The notes below the pieces were generated by a model, which was given only the letters and a program-made list of their open reading frames with translations, searched no databases and was not told the DNA's origin. Positions 32,843 to 41,167 of a stretch of 64,000 nucleotides of DNA are shown one piece after another. A program made the position numbers and the translations under genes. Within the stretch, counting starts at the first letter, position 1; the number at the start of each line of letters is the position of its first letter. Origin of the DNA: Bacteroidaceae bacterium (GTDB lineage: Bacteria; Bacteroidota; Bacteroidia; Bacteroidales; Bacteroidaceae); assembly GCA_902362375.1 (NCBI GenBank), contig CABIVS010000004.1:363304-427303 (forward strand), given 5' to 3'.

Positions 32843-33337
32843 GTGGAAGAAGAATTCATCAAATTAATTACCCGGCATGAGGGGATATTACAGAAAATAT
32901 GCAATATCTACTTTTATCAGCATCCATTTCGGGAGGATTACTATCAGGAAATATTAATCCGGTTATGGAAAGCTTATCCAAAATTTAAACGAGAAAGTGC
33001 CGTTTCAACCTGGCTATATAGAGTTGCTTTAAACGCTGCCATCGACCTTGTGCGAAAAGAGTCTATACAACCTGTCTATAAAGAGCTTTCAGCTCAAGAA
33101 TACTCCATACACGACAGCCATTCAGCAGACAATTCCATGACAGATAAAAAGGAACAATTATATCAAGCTATCAATCAGTTATCCGATATAGAAAAAGCGA
33201 TTATCATTCTCTATCTTGAAGGGAACGAGTATAAAGAGATTTCTGCTGTTATCGGTATTTCAGAAACCAATGTAGGAGTGAGAATTAATAGAATTAAAAA
33301 GCAACTTATTAAACTTTTGAAAGATGGAAGAGTATAA
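32843..33337 (+). CDS. ECF-type RNA polymerase sigma factor
   Basis: A 164-residue sigma-70 factor starting at GTG 32843. Region 2 is near residues 5-70 (FREDYYQEILIRLWKAYPKF, SAVSTWLYRVALNAAIDLVRK) and region 4 near 100-160 (LSDIEKAIIILYLEGNEYKEISAVIGISETNVGVRINRIKKQL in part). The gene overlaps a membrane-protein gene by 14 bp. That partner lacks FecR or anti-sigma signatures but may regulate it. No standard -7 box is visible before the start, so it may be driven by its own sigma. Confidence 0.9.
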   Translation: MEEEFIKLITRHEGILQKICNIYFYQHPFREDYYQEILIRLWKAYPKFKRESAVSTWLYRVALNAAIDLVRKESIQPVYKELSAQEYSIHDSHSADNSMTDKKEQLYQAINQLSDIEKAIIILYLEGNEYKEISAVIGISETNVGVRINRIKKQLIKLLKDGRV

Positions 33338-33914
33338 TTTAAAAGAGTTTTGGCAAGAAATACATACAGAAACGGAAGTAAAACCTGTCTATGTAAGAGA
33401 AGTTATACGAAAGAAGCATTGCAATGTTATTTCCCAAACTATACATCGTCAGAAAATTCTGATCTGCTTATACACATGTTTTCTAGCTATGTCTGTGGCG
33501 GCTAGTATTTGGGATATGTGTATAATAGGCAGTGCCTCTCTCTCTTTATGGACTGCAAGTGCTTTCTTGCTATTTTTATTACTTTCCAGTATCGGACACT
33601 ATCAATTACTGATAAGATCTGCCGACTTATATTCAATAAAAGACTCCGGAGTTATGCTAAAAAAACGATTAAGACGAAGAATCAATATCGATTTTTCCAT
33701 CTATTTGATATTCTTTTACGGAACAGCGAGCAGATTTATCATCCAATATTTCAAAGATTTCGAAGGATTAAAAGAGCTTTCATTTGTATTAATACTCTTC
33801 GTATGTATCCTTCTTACTATTCCCTGGTTAATGAGATATCAGCAAAAGCATCGATACAGATATTACCTCAACTCTCTTGCCAAGAGCCAAAACCAGTTGG
33901 AAGTCTCCGAATAA
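33324..33914 (+). CDS. Four-helix membrane protein paired with the ECF sigma factor
   Basis: A 196-residue protein with a charged N-terminal segment (1-45, EEYNLKEFWQEIHTETEVKPV) and four membrane helices near 47-66, 70-92, 125-145 and 153-172. The start lies inside the end of the sigma gene in another frame, so the two are co-translated. The layout of a soluble N-terminal region plus membrane helices fits a membrane anti-sigma that captures the sigma factor, but no known anti-sigma family is recognised. This role is inference from gene order. Confidence 0.82.
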   Translation: MEEYNLKEFWQEIHTETEVKPVYVREVIRKKHCNVISQTIHRQKILICLYTCFLAMSVAASIWDMCIIGSASLSLWTASAFLLFLLLSSIGHYQLLIRSADLYSIKDSGVMLKKRLRRRINIDFSIYLIFFYGTASRFIIQYFKDFEGLKELSFVLILFVCILLTIPWLMRYQQKHRYRYYLNSLAKSQNQLEVSE

Positions 33915-33927
33915 ATCTCTACTTTTG
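33897..33927 (+). promoter_or_regulatory. Promoter of aroA
   Basis: TTGG (33897-33900), 19 bp, then TACTTTTG (33920-33927) match the -33/-7 pattern, at the end of and just past the upstream membrane-protein gene. Confidence 0.6.
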
Positions 33928-33950
33928 TACTCCATAACAAAGAATATAAA

Positions 33951-35183
33951 ATGATGCTCTATAAACTCATCCCTCCCTCAACGGTAACAGCAGCTATCCA
34001 GTTGCCGGCTTCTAAAAGTATCAGTAATCGTGCATTAATCATCAATGCATTGGGTAAAGGAACGTATGCTCCTGAAAACCTGTCTGATTGTGACGATACA
34101 CAGGTGATGATAAAGGCTCTCACCGAAGGGAAAGAGACGATTGACATCATGGCTGCGGGCACTGCTATGCGTTTCCTTACCGCCTATTTAAGTGTGACTC
34201 CGGGAGAGCGGACCATCACAGGAACAGCACGTATGCAGCAACGTCCGATACAGATATTAGTCAATGCTCTTCGGGAGTTAGGAGCTGAAATAAAGTATAC
34301 CCACAATGAAGGGTATCCTCCTCTATGTATCAAAGGGGCAGAGCTGAAAGAAAACGAAATAACACTGAAAGGAAATGTCAGTTCCCAATATATATCTGCT
34401 TTGTTGATGATAGGTCCGGTACTCAAAAATGGTTTGACGTTGCATTTGAGCGGGGAGATTATTTCCCGTCCATATATTAATCTTACATTGCAACTGATGC
34501 AGGACTTTGGAGCCAAAGCCGCATGGACTTCTCCAAGCAGTATTTCCGTTGCTCCACAACTCTACCAGAGTATTCCTTTCAAAGTGGAAAGTGACTGGAG
34601 TGCGGCTTCCTATTGGTATCAGATTGCTGCCTTGTCTCCCAAAGCAGAAATAGAATTGTTAGGATTGTTCCGTAACAGCTATCAGGGTGATAGTCGGGGA
34701 GCAGAAGTTTTCTCACGCCTAGGTATAACTACCGAATTTACATCGCAAGGTGTGAAACTGAAAAAAACAGGCAAAGCACCGGAAAGGCTGGAAGAGGACT
34801 TTGTCGATATTCCGGACTTGGCACAGACGTTTGTCGTTACTTGTGCCTTGCTGAATATTCCTTTCCGTTTCACAGGATTACAAAGTCTGAAAATAAAAGA
34901 GACTGATCGTATTGCCGCATTGCGCACAGAGCTTAAAAAGCTGGGATATGTTATTGAGGAAGAAAATGACAGCATATTAATGTGGAATGGCGAACGATGT
35001 GAACCGGAGGAAATTCCGGTGATTGATACCTACGAAGATCATCGTATGGCAATGGCATTTGCTCCGGCAGTTATCCGTCATCCTAATTTGCTTATTGCCG
35101 ATCCGCAGGTGGTCACCAAATCATATCCCGGATATTGGGAGGATTTGAAGCAGGCCGGATTTCAGGTGATAAACGAAGGATAA
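33951..35183 (+). CDS. aroA: 3-phosphoshikimate 1-carboxyvinyltransferase (EPSP synthase)
   Basis: A 410-residue EPSP synthase of the shikimate pathway, joining shikimate-3-phosphate and PEP. Key motifs: LPASKSISNRALI near residue 20-32 (substrate-binding Lys-Ser), AAGTAMRFL near 67 (the LPGSK/GTAxR loop), SSQYISALL, and the C-terminal KETDRI and EDHRMAMA. It is slightly shorter than the E. coli enzyme (427), which is usual in Bacteroidales. A Crp/Fnr regulator gene follows 12 bp later and may be co-transcribed. Confidence 0.96.
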   Translation: MMLYKLIPPSTVTAAIQLPASKSISNRALIINALGKGTYAPENLSDCDDTQVMIKALTEGKETIDIMAAGTAMRFLTAYLSVTPGERTITGTARMQQRPIQILVNALRELGAEIKYTHNEGYPPLCIKGAELKENEITLKGNVSSQYISALLMIGPVLKNGLTLHLSGEIISRPYINLTLQLMQDFGAKAAWTSPSSISVAPQLYQSIPFKVESDWSAASYWYQIAALSPKAEIELLGLFRNSYQGDSRGAEVFSRLGITTEFTSQGVKLKKTGKAPERLEEDFVDIPDLAQTFVVTCALLNIPFRFTGLQSLKIKETDRIAALRTELKKLGYVIEEENDSILMWNGERCEPEEIPVIDTYEDHRMAMAFAPAVIRHPNLLIADPQVVTKSYPGYWEDLKQAGFQVINEG

Positions 35184-35195
35184 TCTCCGGACATT

Positions 35196-35765
35196 GTGGA
35201 AGATTTCAATAAATATACTTCCCATATCAACTACTCCCCTATTGTAGATTTCGTATTGCAACAGGGGAAGCAGACCTATTATAAGAAAGGAGAATACTTT
35301 TCCCGTCAAGGAGAAGTATGTAAAACAATGGGGTTCGTCAGTTCCGGTTCTTTCCGGTACTGTTGTACTAACAGTGCAGGCGAAAACAGCATCGTAGGAT
35401 ATACTTTCGATCATTCTTTTGTTGGCAACTATCCGGCTTTTCAATTACAGGACAAATCCAATGTAGATATACAGGCTTTATGTGACTGCTCGGTATACGT
35501 AATCAATTACCAGCAAATGACAGAATTCTACGATACCAACGACGCTCACCAAAAGTTGGGACGTCGCATTGCAGAAACTTTGCTGTGGGAGGTCTACGAC
35601 CGGATGATTTCAATGTACAGCCTGACACCGGAGGAACGCTATCTCGAAATTATCAACCGTTGTCCCGACTTACTGAAACTGATTACTTTAAAAGAACTGG
35701 CTTCTTACCTTCTGATTCGTCCCGAAACATTAAGCCGTATCCGAAGAAAAGTCGTACAAAAGTAA
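35196..35765 (+). CDS. Crp/Fnr family transcriptional regulator with FNR-type recognition helix
   Basis: A 189-residue regulator starting at GTG 35196. Residues 20-110 form the cyclic-nucleotide-like beta-roll (KKGEYFSRQGEVCKTMGFVSSGSF) and a long dimer helix follows. The C-terminal HTH is ITLKELASYLLIRPETLSRI. The recognition helix has E-x-x-S-R (ETLSR), the signature that in FNR reads TTGAT half-sites. The N-terminal cysteine cluster that holds the Fe-S centre of FNR is absent, so it is not an FNR-type oxygen sensor. A TTGA/TCAA palindrome lies immediately after its stop. Confidence 0.88.
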   Translation: MEDFNKYTSHINYSPIVDFVLQQGKQTYYKKGEYFSRQGEVCKTMGFVSSGSFRYCCTNSAGENSIVGYTFDHSFVGNYPAFQLQDKSNVDIQALCDCSVYVINYQQMTEFYDTNDAHQKLGRRIAETLLWEVYDRMISMYSLTPEERYLEIINRCPDLLKLITLKELASYLLIRPETLSRIRRKVVQK

Positions 35766-35768
35766 ATT

Positions 35769-35784
35769 CTTGATTTCAGTCAAG
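35769..35784. promoter_or_regulatory. FNR-box-like palindrome upstream of the SDR gene
   Basis: CTTGA-TTTCAG-TCAAG has perfect 5-bp arms and a 6-bp spacer, and matches TTGAT-N4-ATCAA at nine of ten positions. Its centre is about 43 bp upstream of the start point implied by the -7 box at 35806, the classic place for a Crp/Fnr class II activator site. It follows the Crp/Fnr gene directly. Confidence 0.68.
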
Positions 35785-35805
35785 AGTTTATTTATTCCCT
35801 ACCCC

Positions 35806-35813
35806 TACTTTTG
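35806..35813 (+). promoter_or_regulatory. -7 element of the SDR gene
   Basis: TACTTTTG matches the -7 consensus 27 bp before the ATG at 35840. No TTTG -33 element is seen at normal spacing, which fits a promoter that needs an activator. Confidence 0.6.
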
Positions 35814-35839
35814 CGGACAAATAAAGTATACGGTATTTC

Positions 35840-36556
35840 ATGAAGAAAATTATAATTATAGGTGCAACCTCGGGCATCGGCCGTGGATTAGCAGAAATTT
35901 ATTCTCAAGAAGATTTCCTTATCGGCATTACCGGCCGTAGAGAAAATCTATTGAAAGAGGTATGCGCCCGTGACGAAGACAAACTATTCTATCAAGTGTG
36001 TGACATCACCGACACGCAATCCACTATTTCATCCCTTGAGACACTCATTCAAAAAATGGGTGGAATGGATATACTGATTATCTGTGCCGGTACCGGAGAA
36101 CTAAACCCTGAACTATCCTACCAACTGGAAGACCCCACCTTACTAACTAACGTGATAGGATTCACCAACATTGTAGACTGGGGATTCCGATATTTCGAAC
36201 GGCAAAAAAGCGGGCATCTGGTTACTATCTCCTCCGTTGGAGGTACTCGGGGCAGTGGTATTGCCCCTGCCTACAATGCATCGAAAGCCTACCAAATCAA
36301 TTATATGGAAGGGCTACGGCAGAAAGCGACCAAATCTCACCATCCTATTTATACGACCGATATTCGTCCCGGATTTGTAGACACTGCCATGGCAAAAGGA
36401 GAAGGATTGTTCTGGGTTACTCCTGTTGACAAGGCTGTGAGACAAATAAAAAAGGCTATTTCTAAAAAGAAAAAAGTAGCTTTCATCTCTAAAAGATGGA
36501 AATATGTGACTATTCTATTTCGTCTTTTGCCATCTGCTATTTATTGCCGGATGTAA
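35840..36556 (+). CDS. Short-chain dehydrogenase/reductase
   Basis: A 238-residue classical SDR. The cofactor loop GATSGIGRGLA is at residues 8-18, the NAG-type motif appears as ICAGTGE near 88, the catalytic Ser is in ISSVGGTRGSG near 135, and YNASKAY near 148-154 supplies the Tyr-x3-Lys pair. DIRPGFVDTAMAKG follows. It reduces or oxidises an alcohol/carbonyl with NAD(P)H; the substrate is unknown. The C-terminus (FISKRWKYVTILFRLLPSAIYCRM) is hydrophobic and basic, perhaps a membrane-associating tail. An FNR-like site precedes its promoter. Confidence 0.9.
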   Translation: MKKIIIIGATSGIGRGLAEIYSQEDFLIGITGRRENLLKEVCARDEDKLFYQVCDITDTQSTISSLETLIQKMGGMDILIICAGTGELNPELSYQLEDPTLLTNVIGFTNIVDWGFRYFERQKSGHLVTISSVGGTRGSGIAPAYNASKAYQINYMEGLRQKATKSHHPIYTTDIRPGFVDTAMAKGEGLFWVTPVDKAVRQIKKAISKKKKVAFISKRWKYVTILFRLLPSAIYCRM

Positions 36557-36647
36557 AGTTCTTCTTATTCGCCGTCTCTCCTATTTAAGAAAGAAAGCTT
36601 CCGTGAATTCTACCATCGGGAAACAAAGATTATCTACACAAATTCGC

Positions 36648-36655
36648 TATATTTG
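36648..36655 (+). promoter_or_regulatory. -7 element of the GNAT-YoaP gene
   Basis: TATATTTG matches the -7 consensus and is followed by a leader of about 80 nt before the ATG at 36742. Confidence 0.5.
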
Positions 36656-36741
36656 CAAAGAGAGTCTGTCAACAGGCCAATAAAGGGTTACAATTACCCC
36701 ACTGGCTGATTGATACTATCCAAATAAAAACGAGAACATAT

Positions 36742-37491
36742 ATGAATACTGATTTCATAAACTTAACAGCAGAAAATCTTTCCAATGAGCATTTATGCTG
36801 CATTATCCGTAGTAAAAAATCTCATCCGGGCATTGAAGCAAAACGGCAATGGCTTTCCGACCGACTGAAGGAAGGTCATGTTTTTAGAAAGTTAAATGCA
36901 AAAGCTACGGTCTTTATTGAATATGCTCCTCTTGAAAAGGCCTGGGTACCGATAATAGGAGGCAACTACTATTACCTCTATTGCTTATGGGTTTTAGGTA
37001 ATCCCAGAGGAAATGGATATGGAAGTTCGTTGATGGAGTACTGTATAACTGATGCTAAAGAAAAAGGTAAATCCGGCATTTGTATGCTTGGAGCAAGAAA
37101 ACAGAAGAATTGGCTTTCAGACCAATCATTTGCAAAGAAGTTCGGCTTTGAGGTGGTTGACACTACCGATAATGGATATGAATTGCTTGCCCTTTCTTTT
37201 GATGGGACAACCCCGAAATTCACTCCAAATGCTAAAAGGCTAAAAATAGAAAGCGAAGAACTGACTGTTTATTATGATATGCAATGCCCTTATATCTATC
37301 AATACATTGAGATGATTAAACAGTATTGCGAAACAAATAATGTTCCTGTTTCTTTCATTCAAGTGGACACATTAGAAAAAGCAAAGCAATTGCCTTGTGT
37401 TTTCAACAACTTCGCCCTGTTTTATAAAGGAGTTTTTGAAACTGTGAATCTGCCAAATATCGACTACTTGAAAAGAATACTCAAAAAATAA
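36742..37491 (+). CDS. GNAT N-acetyltransferase with C-terminal YoaP domain
   Basis: A 249-residue protein. The N-terminal GNAT domain (about 1-155) has the acetyl-CoA loop in WVLGNPRGNGYGSSLMEYC near 90-108. The C-terminal part (about 170-245, VYYDMQCPYIYQYIEMIKQYCE) is YoaP-like, with a thioredoxin-type layout and a single Cys in MQCPY. B. subtilis YoaP (about 251 residues) has the same order and size. The acetyl acceptor is unknown. It stands alone between an SDR gene and a convergent peptidase gene. Confidence 0.86.
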   Translation: MNTDFINLTAENLSNEHLCCIIRSKKSHPGIEAKRQWLSDRLKEGHVFRKLNAKATVFIEYAPLEKAWVPIIGGNYYYLYCLWVLGNPRGNGYGSSLMEYCITDAKEKGKSGICMLGARKQKNWLSDQSFAKKFGFEVVDTTDNGYELLALSFDGTTPKFTPNAKRLKIESEELTVYYDMQCPYIYQYIEMIKQYCETNNVPVSFIQVDTLEKAKQLPCVFNNFALFYKGVFETVNLPNIDYLKRILKK

Positions 37492-37496
37492 GAAGT

Positions 37497-37540
37497 ACAA
37501 TCCTGACACATTTTCCCGTTCATTATCAGGATTGTATTTT
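37497..37540. terminator. Terminator between convergent GNAT-YoaP and M28 peptidase genes
   Basis: The 10-bp stem ACAATCCTGA/TCAGGATTGT with a 19-nt loop is followed by ATTTT on the plus strand. It lies between two convergent stops and could serve both. Confidence 0.65.
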
Positions 37541-37550
37541 ATCTGTTTCC

Positions 37551-38549
37551 TTAAAATGACTTCTCATTCGCCATCTTCCACATATTGAGAAAAGATGCTT
37601 TGGTAATTTCCACTATTTTATCCCAATTCAATCGATCTGCATGATCGGAAGGCTGGTGATAGTCAGGATGCCCGTCGGTATGATACCAGATGATCGGAAT
37701 ATTGACTTTGGCAAACGAACCGTTATCACTTCCTCCTATCGGATGATCCCAGGCGCGATAATCCGGTTCCAACTGTAAGCCGTGTTTTTTGATATCCTCT
37801 TTCAGCCAATCACCAAAAGCCGGATGAGCGGCTGTATAGAAATAGACAACATGTTTAGGCTGTTGAGGTTTGTTATTACGTCCAATCATGTCGAAGTTCA
37901 GATACCCTTTTATTTGAGACAAGAAAGGACAAGCTTGTACAAAATATTTAGAGCCTAACAATCCTTTTTCTTCTCCATCCCAAAAGGCAAAGATTACATT
38001 CCTTTCGGGTTGCTGTCCACTGGCAAGAAAGGCTCTCGCTATCTGCAACACAGCCGATACACCGGAAGCATTATCATCAGCACCATTGTATATTTGATCG
38101 CCGTCGAGTGCAGGATCGATGCCTAAATGATCGAAATGAGCCCCTACAATCACATATTCTTTCGTGTTTTTACCAGGAATCATTCCCAATACATTCCTCA
38201 TAGAGAGCTTCTGATGGACTTCCAGTTCCAGTTTGGCAATGGAATCAGGATGTACTTCCAGGCGCCCTTTTTTCTGGCGTTCTTTGCGATAAGCATCAAA
38301 AGGCTGGAAATAACTGTCAGTCAAAGGTGGGATTCCCATCCATTGCAATAAAGAGGCAATATACTCCGAGGTCACACGTGAACCGTGAAAACCTGCCTCA
38401 CGACCTTGCAACTCATCGCCTGCCAAAAAGTTGATAGTAGCCTCGGCGGAGGAACGATTGATCGTATTTAACCCTCTCTCAATAGAAGATTGGGCAAAAG
38501 TAATGTTTCCAACAAACAGGAATGCTAATAGTAAATAATTTCTCTTCAT
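37551..38549 (-). CDS. M28 family zinc metallopeptidase
   Basis: A 332-residue secreted peptidase with a signal peptide (MKRNYLLLAFLFVGNITFAQ). The metal and catalytic residues look intact: GAHFDH near 136-141, GADDNASG near 154-161, WDGEEKGLLGS near 191-201, an Asp in NFDMIG and a final His in HQPSDH. M28 enzymes are aminopeptidases or carboxypeptidases that use two zinc ions, in this form normally in the periplasm. No partner gene is evident. Confidence 0.92.
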   Translation of the reverse strand: MKRNYLLLAFLFVGNITFAQSSIERGLNTINRSSAEATINFLAGDELQGREAGFHGSRVTSEYIASLLQWMGIPPLTDSYFQPFDAYRKERQKKGRLEVHPDSIAKLELEVHQKLSMRNVLGMIPGKNTKEYVIVGAHFDHLGIDPALDGDQIYNGADDNASGVSAVLQIARAFLASGQQPERNVIFAFWDGEEKGLLGSKYFVQACPFLSQIKGYLNFDMIGRNNKPQQPKHVVYFYTAAHPAFGDWLKEDIKKHGLQLEPDYRAWDHPIGGSDNGSFAKVNIPIIWYHTDGHPDYHQPSDHADRLNWDKIVEITKASFLNMWKMANEKSF

Positions 38550-38598
38550 TATACTTCAAATATCTTAAGTCGTTTTTCATTTATTGATAAGGCAAAGT

Positions 38599-39696
38599 TC
38601 AATTCACCCGCCAATGTTTATTCTGTAATATAGTCTCATCACAATCTGCCGCTCCCGGATTATTCTTGTACATAATCACACATTTATCATAATAAGCGGG
38701 ATACCCTGTAACATCCGGCAAAGTATTAAAGATATTATTAAGTTGATCTTTATCCAATTTGTTATATCGGCAATCAAGTTTTCTCAAATTATTATTCATT
38801 GGGATAGACAAACTCTTTAATTGATTATTATAACAATCCAAATACCACAGTTTTTTATTACCAGATGTATCAAGGTCTGTCAATTTGTTAGAGCTACAAT
38901 ATAATTCAGTCAATGACATTAACTTGTTCAAAAAGTCCAGTTTCCGAAATACACATCCTTCAATATGCAATACACTAATCATATTATCATCATCTATTTC
39001 CAAAGCCGACAACTGCGGTGTACCGGTTAACTCTACCGTATGTAATGCTGGTAACTTTTTCAATGAAAGTGAAGTTATTCCATTATCTATACAATACAAC
39101 GAGGTCAAAAATTCACAATGCCCCAATTTTATGGAAGTCAATTTCGGATTAGTGTATATCTGCACCGTTTTTAGATTCACACACTCATCAAAATGCAATT
39201 CTTCCAAACCCTCCCAATTTCCAATATTCATATATTCCAAATTAGGGCAGGAAGTATTCAAATCTAAGAAACTACTTTCTTTTATACTATTTAATTCAAT
39301 CCTCTTCATCCTGGGAAAATCCCCCAAATGCATATTACTTACCGGCATCAACACACCACCAACACTGAAAGCTGTCAATTCCTCTGCCCAAACCCTTACC
39401 GTGAAACTCCTTGAAGGCTTATATCTGTATTGAATCGAAGCATTATCGGGATGTTCGATTTTTTGTAATCGTCCATCACCCCATTCGATAGCAATTCGTC
39501 CACCACCTGCATTCATTTCTATCACCTTCCATTCACCGCTAGCATCTACCGTGAATTGAATAGTATTTGCATCTGTCAATTCAGGAATCTCGAAGTCGTC
39601 CCCAAACACACTTTTGTCTTCACTGGAACAGGAAGAGAATCCTAATAACAAGCATACTCCTATCAAGCTAAATAACAGTTTCTTTTGTTTCATCAT
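38599..39696 (-). CDS. Leucine-rich repeat lipoprotein
   Basis: A 365-residue protein with lipobox GFSSC (Cys near residue 23) followed by SSEDKS. After a small beta-rich domain (about 35-120) come about eight leucine-rich repeats with the pattern LxxLxLxxC/N (for example LTSIKLGHCEFLTSLYCIDNG and LTELYCSSNKLTDLD, given in part). The C-terminal part has LDCRYNKLDKDQLNNIFNTLP, common in Bacteroides BspA-like surface proteins that bind host matrix. A -7 box (TACTTTTG, minus strand 39729-39722) lies upstream, back to back with the promoter of the next gene. Confidence 0.9.
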   Translation of the reverse strand: MMKQKKLLFSLIGVCLLLGFSSCSSEDKSVFGDDFEIPELTDANTIQFTVDASGEWKVIEMNAGGGRIAIEWGDGRLQKIEHPDNASIQYRYKPSRSFTVRVWAEELTAFSVGGVLMPVSNMHLGDFPRMKRIELNSIKESSFLDLNTSCPNLEYMNIGNWEGLEELHFDECVNLKTVQIYTNPKLTSIKLGHCEFLTSLYCIDNGITSLSLKKLPALHTVELTGTPQLSALEIDDDNMISVLHIEGCVFRKLDFLNKLMSLTELYCSSNKLTDLDTSGNKKLWYLDCYNNQLKSLSIPMNNNLRKLDCRYNKLDKDQLNNIFNTLPDVTGYPAYYDKCVIMYKNNPGAADCDETILQNKHWRVN

Positions 39697-39775
39697 GTAT
39701 GAACTTTAGGTTAGTAAGATACAAAAGTAAGAAAAGAAATAGATAGCCTAACATGATAGAATGCAAATTTATAAG

Positions 39776-39783
39776 TAACTTTG
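39776..39783 (+). promoter_or_regulatory. -7 element of the membrane-anchored 141-aa gene
   Basis: TAACTTTG is a perfect -7 consensus 31 bp before the ATG at 39815, divergent from the LRR lipoprotein gene. Confidence 0.6.
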
Positions 39784-39814
39784 CACAAATTTGATTTGTA
39801 ACTGTTATATTGTC

Positions 39815-40240
39815 ATGTGGATACTTATTATAAGTCTGGTACTGCTGGGTGTTATCGCGCTGATAGCCGGAATCATCCGCAACAAAAGACTACAAAAGAA
39901 AATAGAGAAAGGCGAACTGGACCGTATGCCGGAAGTGAAGGAAGTAGATGTGGAATGCTGCGGCCAACATGAAGTATGCGAACGGGATAGTTTGTTGGCT
40001 GCTGTCAGTAAAAAGATAGAATATTACGATGATGAAGAGCTGGACCAGTTCATTGGCAGACCTGGAAATGCATATACGGAAGAAGAGACAGATATGTTTC
40101 GGGATGTACTGTATACAACATTGGATGTAGAAGTGGCCGGATGGGTGCGTAGTCTTCAACTCCGTGGCATCGAACTGCCGGATGATCTCAAAGACGAGGT
40201 CTTTCTAATTATCGGAGAAAGAAGAAACGGAGAAAGTTGA
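39815..40240 (+). CDS. Small membrane-anchored acidic protein
   Basis: A 141-residue protein with one N-terminal membrane helix (MWILIISLVLLGVIALIAGI) and a basic stop-transfer, then an acidic cytoplasmic part with the Cys-rich motif VECCGQHEVC near residues 46-55, followed by YYDDEELDQFIGR and a helical C-terminus. The Cys-Cys-x2-His-x3-Cys motif could bind a metal. I recognise no characterised family. The start at ATG 39815 is used; an upstream TTG would add eight residues. A metal-type ABC permease gene follows 102 bp later, and a metal link between the two is inference. Confidence 0.78.
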   Translation: MWILIISLVLLGVIALIAGIIRNKRLQKKIEKGELDRMPEVKEVDVECCGQHEVCERDSLLAAVSKKIEYYDDEELDQFIGRPGNAYTEEETDMFRDVLYTTLDVEVAGWVRSLQLRGIELPDDLKDEVFLIIGERRNGES

Positions 40241-40259
40241 GAGGTAATAGGCAATAGGT

Positions 40260-40342
40260 GATAAATGATAGGTGAGAGATGATGGCCTGTTGTTATCATC
40301 TAATCACGGTCTTTAATTTTTAATCTTTAATTTTTAATTTAC
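40260..40342. repeat. Interspersed intergenic element, copy 1
   Basis: Directly after a stop codon the strand reads GATAAATGATAG, then a GTGA-rich part, and ends in AATTTTTAATTT repeats. Its reverse complement contains ATTAAAGACCGTGATTAGAT, homologous to the element at 43185-43250. The permease start TTG abuts the AT-rich end. Confidence 0.65.
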
Positions 40343-41155
40343 TTGGATTTACTACAATATACATTCTTTCAACACGCCTTGTTGGGTAGTCTGCTGGCAA
40401 GCATTGCCTGTGGGATTATCGGTACCTACATCGTTACCCGCCGCCTGGTATTTATCAGTGGAGGAATCACTCATGCTTCTTTCGGAGGAATCGGGTTAGG
40501 ATTGTTTGCCGGCATTTCCCCGATACTCTCGGCAGCTGTATTCTCGGTTTTATCAGCCTTCGGTGTGGAGTGGCTCAGCAGACGGAAAGATATGCGCGAG
40601 GACTCTGCCATTGCAGTATTCTGGACGTTGGGAATGGCACTCGGAATCATGTTCAGCTTTTTGTCACCCGGATTTGCACCAGACTTATCAGCTTATCTTT
40701 TCGGGAATATCCTGACCATCAATCAAATTGACTTATGGATGCTCGGCATATTGGCACTCATACTGACCGGATTCTTTTATCTGTTTATCCGTCCTATTGT
40801 ATATATTGCCTTTGACCGTGAATTTGCACGTTCGCAGAAGATTCCGGTAGAGATATTCGAATACGTGTTGATGATGTTCATCGCATTGACTATTGTAGCC
40901 TGCCTGCGGATGGTAGGTATTGTGTTAGCCATATCTCTTCTCACCATTCCACAAATGACGGCCAACCTCTTCACTTATAGTTTCAAGAAAATCATCTGGT
41001 TGTCCATCGGTATCGGTTTCTTGGGATGCTTGGGCGGATTATTTATTTCTTATCATTGGAAAGTCCCCTCGGGAGCTTCCATCATATTCTTCTCTATCCT
41101 GATTTATGCTGTCTGCAAAATCGGAAAGAGTTGTTGCAGGAAAAAGTCATCATAA
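40343..41155 (+). CDS. Metal ABC transporter permease (ZnuB/MntB family)
   Basis: A 270-residue integral membrane protein with about eight helices and the family pattern VTRRLVFISGGITHASFGGIGLG near residues 30-52 and IVLAISLLTIPQMTANL near 195-211. It moves Zn or Mn as part of an ABC importer. The only plausible start is TTG at 40343, since no ATG or GTG lies upstream in frame before the AT-rich repeat, and MDLLQYTFFQHALLGS is the usual N-terminus. No ATPase or binding-protein gene is adjacent, so its partners must be encoded elsewhere. tsaE follows 12 bp later. Confidence 0.9.
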   Translation: MDLLQYTFFQHALLGSLLASIACGIIGTYIVTRRLVFISGGITHASFGGIGLGLFAGISPILSAAVFSVLSAFGVEWLSRRKDMREDSAIAVFWTLGMALGIMFSFLSPGFAPDLSAYLFGNILTINQIDLWMLGILALILTGFFYLFIRPIVYIAFDREFARSQKIPVEIFEYVLMMFIALTIVACLRMVGIVLAISLLTIPQMTANLFTYSFKKIIWLSIGIGFLGCLGGLFISYHWKVPSGASIIFFSILIYAVCKIGKSCCRKKSS

Positions 41156-41167
41156 TAGATATAGTAT

